Origin: Delphinus delphis
Taxonomy: Eukaryota; Chordata; Mammalia; Artiodactyla; Delphinidae
Direction of reading: 5' to 3'
Assembly (NCBI RefSeq): GCF_949987515.2
Contig: NC_082702.1
Location: 49,321,600-49,385,599, forward strand
DNA length: 64,000 bases
Shown: in pieces, positions 34,091-45,260 of the stretch
How positions within the stretch are numbered: position 1 is the stretch's first letter
Layout of the letters: each line of letters starts with the position of its first letter
The notes under the pieces: generated by a model
Told to the model about the DNA's origin: nothing
Seen by the model: only the letters and a program-made list of their open reading frames with translations
Databases searched by the model: none
Translations under genes and position numbers: made by a program

Positions 34091-35385
34091 CACATGTTAG
34101 AGATACTTCAGTGGGGCAATATGTGCATCTTGCCTCATTTGTGTCCAGAAAAACCTAAAAAAGGGATGATTCTTGAACCCATCTTTCAAGGAAGTCATCC
34201 TCCTTGCCCTTACCCATTCCTTATGGGTGAGACTGATGAGTAGAGACCAGGGGATGTAGGTAGAGTTAGATGCTTCCTTGGCTCCAAAGAGGCCAAGGAA
34301 GAAATGGGCCACCTGTGTTTAAGAAAGAGTTCGCGTCTTACTTGAAAAGGAAGCTGTGGCCGGACGCTAACGGGCCTTGGGCCAAACCGAGGAGTTTGGT
34401 TTCTATAACCCGTGTCTTTCCTAGATGGCAGCTTATGAAAACAGGCAGTACATTAGAACCACAGCTGGTGGGAAAAAATACATGTTGAGTGAGATATGTG
34501 TTCCCACTTGATTAGTTCACGGGTGTTAGACGCAATTCCCAGTTGCAGCTCTTGAAAAAAATCCAACAGTTCAGAGCATTGGTAGCATCATTAGACTCAA
34601 GTATGTGGTTTTCCAAGGCAATGACTTTGATATATTTTAATGATAACTTTCTTATTTCAAAAGTAATATGTTTGTAGAAAATACCTAATGACTTCTCTCA
34701 GCCAGAGGTAACTAAAGTTTTTGAAATGAACCCTCCAGTCTTCCCATCCCCATTGGTCCCTCACTTTGACCTATATTCTTCGAGTCACCCTCCTGCAGCT
34801 GGACCCAATGTGGTCTCTTAATGGCTCATAGTCACCATTATGGGTACCGTTTATGGCTCGGCGCTCATGTAAGTCGATGGGATGGTTGAGGTGTGACGGT
34901 TGTTTTGAGACCTTTTAGGTTAGGTCTTTTTTCTCTTTGTTTTTCACACAATGGCGGATGGCCATTGTGTCTGGCTGCTTTCCATGTGTCTTCTTATAAC
35001 CTCTTCCTAGTATATTTTTTACCCTTGATTAACTGCTAGAACAGCTAATGACCAGGCTGGTTAATACATACTTTTAAAATAAGACTAAGGAGGCTCTGAG
35101 TGGGAGCAAAGGGACTCTCTTTTGAATTAGAGCGTGAACTCTGCAACTGCCATTTGAAGGGCTGGGAAAGCATTAGTGGTCTAGAAAGATCACTGCTTTA
35201 CTTTATTGGTGACATCTAGCTAAGTAACATTACTATTAGGCATGTTTCATCAGAAAATTTAAAAAGAAAGGAGAGAGGAATTGGGGAGCGGGCGAAGGGA
35301 GGGAATGGGAAGGAAAGAAAACTCAAGCCAGTGCTTTCTTTCGGATCTCATTGTGAATTTCTTTTTTCATGTTTGCTGTTCACAG

Positions 35386-35515
35386 TGGTTTAAACTTCAT
35401 TGACTTGATGGTGCGACAAGGGAATATCGACAACCCTCCCAAGACCCCCCTGGTGCCAGGATTTGAATGTTCTGGGATTGTTGAAGCTCTGGGAGACAGC
35501 GTTAAAGGATTCGAG
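35386..35515 (+). CDS. VAT1L: VAT1L coding exon 2 (residues 76-119)
   Basis: This exon carries the middle of the GroES-like domain. The first base completes Cys76, giving the family's ACGLNF motif, followed by IDLMVRQGNIDNPPKTP and then LVPGFECSGIVEALGDSV. The VPGxExxG pattern is typical of the quinone oxidoreductase branch. These enzymes lack the zinc ligands of classical alcohol dehydrogenases; none is visible in this stretch. The acceptor ends in cacag. The donor is GTAATG, acceptable though not ideal. The exon has 130 bases (phase 2 in, phase 0 out). Identification rests on protein similarity over the whole exon and collinearity with exons 1 and 3. Confidence 0.96.
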
Positions 35516-36029
35516 GTAATGTTTTGACTTCTGACTGAAAGGATGATATCTATCTGGAATCCATTAAGATAATAAAAGAGTATGCAAGATATGTTTGAAA
35601 TAATCTATAACGTGTCTTATTGTTATTGTCTCATTATTTGGGTTTATTAACAGTGATTGTAAATGATAGGACTTTCCAAACGTCTCATACCTTTCCCATG
35701 TACCGTCTTGTTGTTCCTGGCAACGGTCTGGTGAAGGGGCCAGGGGAAACCTTAGCATCCCCTTTATTCATTTTATACAGTTATTAATAAGATTAAAATT
35801 AATACAGCTATGAATTTGGCCTTGTATTAACTAAGTGTACATCCCTCCTCTCTCTATCCGTGGCTCTCATTTCCCCATCACTTCAGGCTCAAAAGTCAAC
35901 TACAAAACGCAAAAGTTGGGGAGAAGTAGCCTCTGTATTTTATAATTGGGTTCCTTTAAATATCTACTTAGCTGATGCATCTAAGCGATCATTTATAAAT
36001 CGTTATTTCAGACACTGGGAAAGTGGCAT

Positions 36030-36196
36030 TTTTGGATGAGGATTTTAAAGCCGAAGGGGAGAGGTGACTGACAATGAGACAGGATCGGCTATGGGCTGGT
36101 GGCCTGGGGAGTAGGGCAAGGGATAAAAAGGGTTATTATATTATTCTGACTACTTTTGTACATGTTCAAAATTCCGCATAATAAAATTTTTTTTTA
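36030..36196 (+). mobile_element. Old L1 3' end fragment
   Basis: 'ctacttttgtacatgttcaa', 'aattccgcataataaaa' and a T-rich end, preceded by 'taaaaagggttattatatta', fit the 3' untranslated end of an old L1. Confidence 0.5.
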
Positions 36197-36439
36197 TCGC
36201 TGAAAAGATGTATGACCCTTCCTACCATTATCATGCAAATCAAGTAGGATCTTGTCTATAAAAACTGAAAAACTATGGGCAAATCAATTGCACAAAATTG
36301 CGGTAGTTTGGAGCAAGAAAAAACAGTGGAAATCAGGCATAAGAGCTCTCGCTCGACTTTAAATGCTTCCCACGGAGAGATGAAGGGACCTCACAGTTGA
36401 GAATCTACCATAACTAGAAACATGGGGACGTTACTGTTT

Positions 36440-36590
36440 TCAGCCTGCAGGTAAATACTGTTATCCCCTTAGAGATGACGTTCAGAAGGGTTCAGTAATT
36501 TCCATGTGGTCAGAAAGATAATAAGTAGTAGCTGCAGCTGGATTCAAATCACCAGAGCCTCTTTACTCTTCCTGCAGTCCCACGCTCTTT
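36440..36590 (-). mobile_element. MIR fragment
   Basis: 'ctgttatccccttagagatg', 'agggttcagtaatttccatg' and 'agctggattcaaatcaccag' in antisense order. Confidence 0.6.
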
Positions 36591-36910
36591 CCCTCTGTTC
36601 TCCACCTGCAACCACTGCGACAGTTAACACAGGGAGAGAAGCGCTATAAAAGGCAAAGCCAGAATGCGCCCTTGGAATTGATTCTGAGGCTGCTCAGCTC
36701 TCGGTGCCTCGGAGCCTCAACATACTGTGAAAATATCAATATGCTCCCGATTCATTACGATGAACGTCTGGAAATCTCATCCCGCTCATCCGTCTTTTTG
36801 CCGGTGGTTTCCAGATAACGTGGCAGAAAAACGTTGAGAGAGCAGTAGATGCGCTTTTTCTTTTCTTTCCTATGACTTTACATTTTCTGTCCCCAGGTAA
36901 GCAATCTAAC

Positions 36911-36985
36911 CTCACGTGGCAGCACCATCTCTCCCTGAAAGTGCTGCACGTGAGCGCTATGGTCTGCTCTTCGCCCCTCCACGTG
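36911..36985. promoter_or_regulatory. Cluster of three CACGTG E-boxes with an inverted repeat
   Basis: Perfect CACGTG hexamers begin at 36913, 36947 and 36980, spaced 34 and 33 bases, about three helical turns each. The first two lie in inverted arms, ctcacgtggcagcac (36911-36925) and gtgctgcacgtgag (36941-36954), which differ only by one extra G. A further acgtgg is at 36818. CACGTG is bound by USF, MYC/MAX and CLOCK/BMAL1 type factors. Enhancer function here is inferred only. Confidence 0.45.
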
Positions 36986-37513
36986 GTCCCAAAGGAACAG
37001 CTCATACCGTTTGCGCTATTCATCGTGAGCACTGGATAAATAACCCATCATTTTAGACTGTAACAGCAGATAAGGATGTTGTTGGCCTTAGTGTAGAGGG
37101 AGGAATCACTGTGGTTGATTACTTGTATTGTTTCCCTTATATGTGATCTTTCTTCTGCTAGTTAGCCCTGACTTGCTATTGTCAAACCGATCCATCACCC
37201 CCTCCACCCTCCTCCAGTACGTTCAGCTGCACAAACAAACAAAAGCAGCCACCTACAGCTGTCCAGTCAGGGTGTGATTTGGGAGAAAACCAATACTAAC
37301 AGGCCCTCTGCAATTCTGACTTAAAATTTTCAATCATGTTGGAGATGGGATTCCACACGGCAACACATTGAGTAGCTCTTGGCTTGATGGATTGCAAGAG
37401 AGCCTTGAAAAGTTGTTGCCAGAGGCTCAGCACTAAAGGAATCATTTGGGCTCAGTCTCCCAGGACTAATTTCATTTTTTTAAACAGAATCAAGTAATGA
37501 GGTGAATCAGATG

Positions 37514-37532
37514 TTTAAAAAAAAAAAAAAAA
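37514..37532. repeat. Poly-A run
   Basis: An A run of about 18 bases with no recognised element attached to it. Confidence 0.85.
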
Positions 37533-37639
37533 GGTTCCCCACCGCTGGACTCTGAGACTGGGGCTGCTGATCTGATGGCTGGTCCTCTTTTTGCCATTTT
37601 GATAGTGAAACAAGAAGTCTGGAGCAGTCAACCCTGCTG

Positions 37640-37738
37640 GGATGGCTACGACCATCACTGCCAAGGTGGTCTGGGCTGGCTATGACCATCACCGTCAAGG
37701 TGGTCTGTGACAGCACAACCATCGCTGTCAAGGTGGTG
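37640..37738. repeat. Three-copy tandem repeat, period 33-34
   Basis: The unit 'accatcactgccaaggtggt' recurs in variant form from 37651, 37685 and 37718. The copies differ at several positions, so the duplication is old. An open frame on the minus strand reads through it (repeated LTxMV) but looks like chance. Confidence 0.8.
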
Positions 37739-38039
37739 GAAACACTCTTTTCATAGACTCTGTTGACACTGGAGGCCATCAGCTGCTCTGTGGTGTTATG
37801 GATCTTTGGGTTTGCATGATTCTGTGCAAAGTAGGATGCCAGTGTTAGACCCTAGAGATCCTCTGGTCCAAGCCAGGGCATCTGAGATGATATTCCTGAC
37901 ATCATCATTTGGTTTTTAACGCTTAGACAGCTGTTCCTCTGCTTCATGAAACTCAGTGGGTCGATATTTAGATTTTGATCATTCAACTGTGAAATCCACG
38001 AGATCAGGAACCAATCTGTTCTTTTTAAGAGTTAGCATT

Positions 38040-38440
38040 AATTGTTCTCTCCTCGTTTTACATGCACAGTGCCAAGTGGATTGCATGCATATTATGTCAT
38101 TTAATCTCCATAAGGACCTGTTCCTAATATTATACCCATTTAAAAGCTGAGAAAACTGAGACTTAAAGAGTTAGACTAATATTCCCAGACTTGGTAGGTT
38201 CCCCTGTTGTACATCCTTATATAAATTTATTTCTTCTTTGTAGCACTTAGGTGCAATGAATTAACTATTTGTATCTGGAGTCAGCCTACCTAGATTCACA
38301 TCCCAGTACAGCTACTCTTTGGCTACATGACTTTGGGCATGTGCTTTAATCTCTCTTTGCCTCAGTTTAAATGTCTGTAAAACCTATGATCATTCGTCTG
38401 TAATATGGCGCTGTAACAAAACCCATCTCATAGGAGGTTT
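38040..38440. mobile_element. Two adjacent MIR copies in opposite orientation
   Basis: 38040-38200 is antisense ('ttaatctccataaggacctg', 'gctgagaaaactgagactta'). 38265-38440 is sense ('tagattcacatcccagtaca', 'ttgcctcagtttaaatgtct'). They lie about 65 bases apart and were probably separate insertions. Confidence 0.65.
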
Positions 38441-39341
38441 TTGTTGTTGTTTTTGAGCAGGGGTGAAAGAGAAATCCTGAACTAGAAAGAAAATAAAACA
38501 GTCGAGTCAATCATAAAAATATATATACACTAAAACACACACATATGAAAGCCGTTAATTTACTGAGAAATCACTATGACCACAGCAATCTGAATATTGC
38601 ATTTAAAAGTTACAGTATAAGCAACTAACATCAAATAGCAGAATGGTTCAGTTGAACTAGCACTTGGCAGCTCACGTAAGCCATCAGTGATAGTTTACTT
38701 TGTATTTACCTTTAATAATGATACGCTATGAAAAAAACTTAGCATATGATTATAACTACTTTAAAGGGAAGACTGCTTTTTTTCTTTTTTTTGAATGGTG
38801 TCTGGCTATGTAAACCACTGATAAAAAAACCCCACAGTATTCAGCCCTGCCTCATCTAATCATGAGGTAAAGCATGTGACAGCCTTAGGACAATGTCTGC
38901 CATATAATACGTGTGCAATAAACGTTAGTTGTTATTCCTCACACCTGATGGCATTTTCACTCTAAGCCTGGCTGCTCTTGTTCAATCTCTTGCACTTAGA
39001 TTTACATGGCTCCTCTGATGGACCACGTTTCACATCCGATGTAATCGGTAATCCATTGATGCAAATACCACAGTGAACTAACCTGGCAAGGAATCTATAT
39101 GGGGTGGGAGAGAATAGCTGAGAGTAGATTTGACTCCTAGCCCCTTTGACCTTCCCAGTTCCCAAACAGGGAGATTAGATAAGAGGTTAAATCAGTAATA
39201 TGACCTTCCAACACTAACATTCCACGGCATGTGATGTGATGCACGTCGTATCGACATATTTATGCTCCAGAAGAGGGGTAGAGTCCCTGGCTTCCATGGC
39301 CCCTGGGAAGCTTGCACAGATGGACTTCAAGAGCATCCACA

Positions 39342-39660
39342 GGGACTTCCCTGGTGGTCCAGTGGTTAAGAATCCACCTTCCAGGCAGGGGACACCGGTT
39401 CGATCCCTGGTCGGGGAACTAAGATTACACGTGCCACGGGGCAACTAAGCCCACGTGCGGCAACTACTGAGCCTGTGCACTCTGGAGCCCACTCGCCACA
39501 ACTAGAGAGAAGGCTGTGTGCCACAACTAGAGAGAAGCCCACGTGCCACAATGAAGAGCTCGCGTGCTGCAATGAAAGATCCTGCCTGCCGCAACTAAGA
39601 CTTGACACAGCCAATAAATAAATAAATAAATTCTAAAAATTGTTTCTCGTTAAAAAAAAA
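39342..39660 (+). mobile_element. CHR-type SINE, divergent subtype
   Basis: The head is 'cttccctggtggtccagtgg' with 'ggggaactaagattacacgt' after the B box, a trait shared with the short copy at 42876 and not with the other long copies. The body has duplicated 'ccacaactagagagaagccc' units and ends (AATA)n plus poly-A. Target copies agcatccaca (39332-39341) and agcgtccaca (39662-39671). Confidence 0.92.
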
Positions 39661-39839
39661 AAGCGTCCACAAATGCCTTGAAAGGCAGGTGAGGTGAAGG
39701 TGTGCATATTTGAGGGTTTGGGGTTTCTTTTTTTACTGGGAAGGACTCTTTAGTTTTCGTCAGATTCTTAAGAATATTTGAGAAATCTCTCAGAAAAGAT
39801 TAAGAAACCTCCACTAACTCTGTGCTTCCCTATTCCCAG

Positions 39840-40055
39840 ATCGGGGACCGTGTCATGGCATTTGTCAATTACAATGCCTGGGCAGAGGTGGTTTGCACAC
39901 CAGTGGAATTCGTCTACAAGGTCCCAGATGACATGAGCTTCTCCGAGGCCGCTGCGTTCCCTGTGAACTTTGTCACGGCCTACATGATGCTCTTTGAAGT
40001 TGCCAACCTGCGAGAAGGGATGTCTGTGCTCGTGCACTCTGCTGGCGGTGGCGTG
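39840..40055 (+). CDS. VAT1L: VAT1L coding exon 3 (residues 120-191)
   Basis: Seventy-two codons, phase 0 at both ends. It completes the GroES-like part (IGDRVMAFVNYNAWAEVV, then PVEFVYKVPDDMSFSEAAAF) and starts the Rossmann nucleotide-binding domain with NFVTAYMMLFEVANL and EGMSVLVHSAGGGV. The SAGGGV end is the first half of the glycine-rich loop that binds NAD(P); the next exon would begin with the remaining Gly. The donor GTAAGT is a perfect consensus. AAAFPxxFxTAY is the usual hinge of the zeta-crystallin and VAT1 branch. With exons 1 and 2 it makes 191 in-frame codons without a stop. Confidence 0.96.
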
Positions 40056-42495
40056 GTAAGTGGGCTGCTTGTGAGGCCTCCTCCCCAGGGTCAGGATGGA
40101 GGAAGTGCAGTGACGCCCAGCTGATGATGAGATTCCTGTGTGAGCTGTGTCCATTCGTAGGGATGAGCGCTATGGTTCTGGTGAAGCTCACATGGATGGT
40201 GGAATTTGTACAGAGGATTGCGTGTGGGGCAGGGTGAGCCTCAGGGATGGTTTCCCTGGAGTCTGGAAAGGTCTCCAAGATGGCGTGTTAGGACTCAGTG
40301 TGTCTCAGAGATGGATTCTGTAGAGAAGCACTCTCATTCTTGGTATCTCAGTGAGCTGTTGCGTCAATCATCGCGAGCCGCTTCGTAAGTCGTGTACTAC
40401 TAACATCAGCTGCAACACCAAAACGGAGGATGATTTACTTTTCCAATAAGTTGCCACGAATTCGTGACGCTTCCCATAGTAATGGCGCCCTTATTCATTT
40501 GTGTTCTGATATATTTTCTTGAGTGGGAGAGAGGTAGACAGAGATTGTCCTGGCACAACAGGAATTACACTTTAACCTAAGTCTACCCATGAGAGTGGCT
40601 GCCTACGTGAATGTCATCTGTAAGGTGTGTTTTTGACAAGGGGGGAAATAACGGAAATTAAAATCGCTGCTCTGGAGCTAAGGGATGGCATAGGTTTCTT
40701 CCATGGTTTGGATGGGTCTCGGTACCAGTCACTCCATATGTATTGCACAGCTGTCCCGTGGCAAGCACTGTGTTCCCATCGTGGTCTACTGGGGTTGGAG
40801 GAGAACTCTTTGAGAGTAGGAGACATTACTCATTAATTCAACAATTATGTATCAAATACATACTATGTCTTGGACTTTATGGGAATAGAGATTAAAAAGA
40901 GAAGGTCCAGATACACCATCCAGTATCTGTGTGAGAGGTTCTTGGTGTTGGGGATTCTGTGGTTTGATGAACTCAGAGATGAACTCTTAGGTTAGGTGTA
41001 TCTTGATGTTTTCACTGGAGGTTCTACTAACATTGATTTTTTTTTTTTTTAATCTTGGCTTTCTACAACTACCAAAACCCTACATAGTGTTAAGCACATT
41101 TCCAGTTTTCCTTTCCAAGAAGACAAGCTCACATACAAAAATGTGAAGGCAGAGACGTGACACTTTAGGAATGCTTTAAGAGGAGTCCCGTCAATCACTT
41201 TAGCAAATTTGCCAATGTCTTTTGACCATGAGTAAAGATACAATAAGAGTTAAAATATCCCTCAGAAAAGAAATGGATTTTGGTGCCACTGAATCTGTTA
41301 ACAGCAAGCAAGCCATTTAGAATGCTGGCATTTATGAGCTCGGTGCGCTCAGCATACAAAGCATGAGAGACCTGTTTTCATATTATCAACATAAGCGCCA
41401 GGCTTTACGATGGGGCTGGACTCAGTTCTGCTGAGAGTCCATGTTGAAACATTGGCACTGATGATGTTTCGTTTCATGTTTTGATTTTGTTTGTTTGTTT
41501 GAGTTTGTTCTTGGAACCAAGAGAAATGTATCAGGGACATGGGTCTCACAGAAGAGAAAAAAAGTCTTGGAAAATAACAAAAGTTCTTATCATGCCTTGT
41601 TCTAAGCTCACAGACAGTACAACAGCAAGAAATAAAACGTGAAACAGATGAAGGAACTGGGGAGAAGGGACAGTGAGGGTAGGTAACTAAGCTGCCGCAT
41701 GTAATGCGGGCTTTGGTGCGCTAAAGCTTTGTTGAAGGCTCTTGCTTCCCAATAGTGAGTTGTGCAAAGAGAAAAATGACCAGTCACGTGCACTAATGTT
41801 CATCTGATGGAAATAAACCAGTTATTAGGAAAACCATAACTAGTACTGGGTTTTAAGACTGGGGGAATCTTTCTCTGTGGTTTCTCATAAGAAATCTATT
41901 CTGACAAGCAATGAACATCCATCAACAAAACGGTTATAATAAATGCAATGTCTGTGATGCTTTTCCTTATGGTGTGCTTGTAATGTAGTCCAATAGCACC
42001 GAAGTAATGCAACATTTAGCAAAAGCAAATACCCTAGGCCAAGAAGGATGTGGTCTGGCTTAATCCATGGACAGTTGAAGGGTGTGGTTGGACTGCCCAG
42101 CTTTCAGGTGGGTGGGTCTCCTTAAATAACATTTTTCCAACCAAGATTTGCTAAGTGGTTTTGCGCACAGAGTTCAAGGTTTCCCTGAGAGGAAAGTTTT
42201 TTGGCCAAGTGCATAACCACATACGTGAATGCTTAAGCAAGCTGAGGTGGAATTGACACTGTCTTACAAAACCCAACAAGTTCTAAAGGGAGCCCAGACC
42301 ATTTCACCACCCCACGGTGGAAAGACCAGCGAGTCACCCCAGGGCAGAACTAGACTCCTCCCAAGAAGACAGCCAGCCACAGCTCTCATGATGGGGGGGA
42401 GCTCCCTGGGGAGTACTTTTTATGCATTATCTGTGATACCCTGGAGAGGTGTGGAGCTGCTTCCCATCACTGTTGGGTAGGTCTGGCGTGGTTGC

Positions 42496-43185
42496 TGTGG
42501 TAGGCAGGATGATTCCCTTCCCCCCCCCCACACACCCCAGATATCTATGTCCTAATCCCTTACATGGCAAAAGGAATTGTGCAGATGTGATTAAGGAAAG
42601 GACCTTGAGATGGAGAGACTATCCTGGATTATCCAGGTGGGTCCGACGTACCCATAAGGGTCCTAAAAGATGGAAGAGGGAGGGAGGAGAGTCAGAAAGA
42701 GATTCAGAGATGTTACCCTGCTGGCTTTGATGATGGAGGAAGAGACCGTAAGCCAAGACATGTGGGCAGTCTCTACATGCTGCAAGAGATAAGGAAAGGG
42801 ATTCTCCCCTGGAGCTTCCAGAAGGAACGCAGCCCTGCTAAAACCTTGATTGTAGCCAAGTGAAACCCATTTTGGGGAATTCCCTGGCGGTCCCGTGGTT
42901 AGGACTCTGCGATTCCACTGCAGGGGGCCCGGGTTCTATCCCTGGTCAGGGAACTAAGATTCCATAAGCCACGCAGCGTGGCCAGAAAACAAAAAAACAA
43001 AAAACCATTTTGGACTTCTGATCTCCAGAACTGTAATATAATACATCTGTATATAATGTAATACAGATTACATTCTTACTTATCCTATTACAGTAAACTC
43101 TAATAGAATAAATTGGTTTTGTTTATTTGCTTTTAGCCATGGACTTGGTGGTAATTTGTTGCAGCAGCAATAGAAAACGAATACA
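42496..43185 (+). mobile_element. MLT1-type LTR (MaLR), split by a SINE
   Basis: Starts 'tgtggtaggcaggatgattc', then 'acatggcaaaaggaattgtg', 'ttgagatggagagactatcc' and 'ctggagcttccagaaggaac'. It resumes after the SINE with 'acttctgatctccagaactg' and ends 'cagcaatagaaaacgaatac'. It runs TG to CA as a solo LTR should. No internal viral sequence adjoins it. Confidence 0.85.
42876..43004 (+). mobile_element. Short tRNA-derived SINE (CHR-1-like)
   Basis: About 115 bases plus a short A-rich tail. 'ttccctggcggtcccgtggt', a B box 'gggttctatccctggtc', 'agggaactaagattcc' and 'cacgcagcgtggccag' mark the shorter, older branch of the family. Target duplication ccattttgg at 42867-42875 and 43005-43013, inside the MLT1 LTR. 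Confidence 0.93.
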
Positions 43186-44255
43186 GCCACTTTCTCTGGG
43201 CTGCCTCCCTTCCCAGTGTGGAAAGCCCCCAGAGGCCTGAAGAAAACACAAGTAACAAGTAACAGAACTAGGATTCACACCCTAATCTGGCTGATTCTAA
43301 AATCTATTCTCTTTCCACTTGACAACCCAATCATTCATTCCTTCACTTATTCATTCATTCAACATATATTTGTTCATCTTCTACCTTAGTGCCAACTAGA
43401 GACATTTCAAAGAGCCAAAGACTATGGCCTGGGTACATGTTTCCTAATTTGATGATGATGACAAAGAAAGTTCAACCTAATTAGGATAAAGTTTCCTAAA
43501 CTGAGTTCATATAAAGTGTGCAGTTGTAATGGCACCAAGACTTCTGTCTGATTTTTATCAAAGGCTGTGATGGGATATTTGCAGATAGGAAGTGAGAAAT
43601 GCCACCCTAAACTGTAATATGGAAGGAAACTTTAATATATTATAGGAAAATAATTCAATCCAGAGCCAGTCACTTTCTCATTGGAACTGCCCAAGTGTCA
43701 ACACTGCTCTGTCACATCTCTGAAGACATTGTTGATTTCCTCTGACAGTAGCACGGCCAGATGGTGTAAGACAATAACGCCACTAATGAAATCTTTAGAA
43801 CCTGGTTGAAGATTCCTCACAATCTCATAAAGGAAAAGTAAGAAAATACATAAGCAAGTGGGGCTCTTGTCAGGAACTCCCTTAGAGGGTTTTGCTGCCA
43901 ATCCCATTAACAAGCTGCCATGGCCTTGAGCATCTTAACTGGGGGTGTGCTCCATTTCTGGAGAATAACCTTACTGTTACTGTGTGGATATTTGCATCCA
44001 TGTCTGACATCTGATGCTTTCCGGGCTTTCAGAGCCCTTTGACCTTTTTCATCATCTCATCTGAACAGAGAGAACAGAGATGGGCCGCAGATCTTGGAAA
44101 GGAAAGCAGAATTTAACTTTCTGACAGAGTTAAATGGCTACTACTCAATTATTAAATTCTATTCATTATGGATGCGGCATTTCCCAGTGTCATTCAGATC
44201 ACTTCCAAGGAGCTACCAGAGAGGGAGGGCCAGAATCTACAGGGGCGCATCATGA

Positions 44256-44281
44256 GCCCCGCCCCCCGACCCTATATAAGG
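44256..44281 (+). promoter_or_regulatory. Intronic GC-box and TATA-box pair
   Basis: A GC-box-like gccccgcccccc lies directly upstream of ccctatataaggg (TATATAAG at 44273-44280). This is a textbook core-promoter spacing in an otherwise ordinary part of intron 3. A 64-codon frame begins with the first ATG downstream, at 44350, but has no recognisable similarity. Confidence 0.4.
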
Positions 44282-44930
44282 GCTCATGCGTTGGGGGTCC
44301 TTCCTGAATGGCTTAACCATACACCATTCTAACACGAACCTGGGAAAGCATGGGGTGGGCAGGAATCCTTAGTGTGGTGGAGGAATGGGACATATTGGAG
44401 AGTCACTCCATGTCAGCAGAAAAGACACAGCCATCTGCAAGATCACTACAGGAGAACAGTTTGTTGAAAACAAAACCATTGCTGATCATGAACAGCACCA
44501 ACATCTACCCAGCTACAAGTCAGCGACCCCCAAATCATGGTTAAGTCTTCTCCAGGTGCCTCACGTTTGAAATCCTGTGATTCATTCCTGCCACATCATA
44601 AATGCAGTAAACGTTTGTGAATCAAAAGCTGTTGCAAGCCATTTTTTTATGTTCTAGAAAAGCTATTTTTTGAGCTAAGGAGGGCCCCATCATTGAGTTA
44701 ATCTCAGAAAAAAACTCCTTCCTAGGGATCTTGTGAATTTCAGTCTCGTAAGCAATCTTTGGCGGTCTAGCTCATGCCATCCCGTGTTCTGAATATTCTT
44801 CTGAGTTTTCTGTCTGCATCCAGTTGCATTATTAATTGAACGTGGCCTCCTTTTCATGGCCCTGTGGCTGTCTCACCACCCCCCATCATCCCATGGTACA
44901 GCTATGCTCAGTCTGTACCCTTCAGCACTC

Positions 44931-44944
44931 CAACTAGAGGGCGC
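44931..44944 (+). promoter_or_regulatory. CTCF-like binding motif
   Basis: caactagagggcgc matches the CTCF core pattern ccactagagggcgc at 13 of 14 positions. No chromatin evidence is available from sequence alone. Confidence 0.4.
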
Positions 44945-45061
44945 ATGCATGAGATCTCAGAGCTGGAAGGAGACAAAGACACCAAGTTTTGTTGCACACT
45001 AGCTGTTGAAAACGTTATTCATCTAGCCCTCATAACAACCCTTCCCGTGGGAGAGTACGTG

Positions 45062-45260
45062 GCAGTGAAGAGTTCAGATCACGAGCTCTAGAGCCAGACT
45101 CCCTGGGCTTAATCCCAGCTCCATCTTCCCAAGCCCTCTAAGGCTCTATTTCCTCACTTGTAAAGTGGAGTGACATCAGGGCTAGCCTCAGGTGGCACTC
45201 GTGTACTTGGAGCAGTGCTTGCACGTGATAAACACCCAGCGAAAATGAGCTATCGTAATT
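45062..45260 (+). mobile_element. MIR SINE
   Basis: 'gctctagagccagactccct', 'gggcttaatcccagctccat', 'tcctcacttgtaaagtggag' and 'gtgcttgcacgtgataaaca': a well-preserved full-length copy. Confidence 0.85.

Larger units (their letters stand above)
11794..35385 (+). other. VAT1L: VAT1L intron 1 (phase 2)
   Basis: A 23.6-kb intron with an atypical GTCCAG donor and a good acceptor (pyrimidine-rich tract ending in cacag at 35381-35385). No additional coding exon was recognised. Stretches without a recognised element include 12729-13219, 13560-14339, 16651-17754, 17976-18939, 19186-19956, 22051-23510, 24746-25593, 26466-27693, 28259-29025, 31136-32319 and 34081-35385. The intron carries all repeats listed between these coordinates. 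Confidence 0.9.
35516..39839 (+). other. VAT1L: VAT1L intron 2 (phase 0)
   Basis: A 4.3-kb intron. The acceptor is excellent: a CTAAC branch-point-like motif at 39814-39818, a pyrimidine tract and cccag at 39835-39839. It holds an old L1 3' end, MIR pieces, an E-box cluster, a small tandem repeat and one SINE. 35516-36029, 36986-37500 and 38441-39329 hold nothing I can assign beyond a MIR-like 3' end near 38860-38930. Confidence 0.92.
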
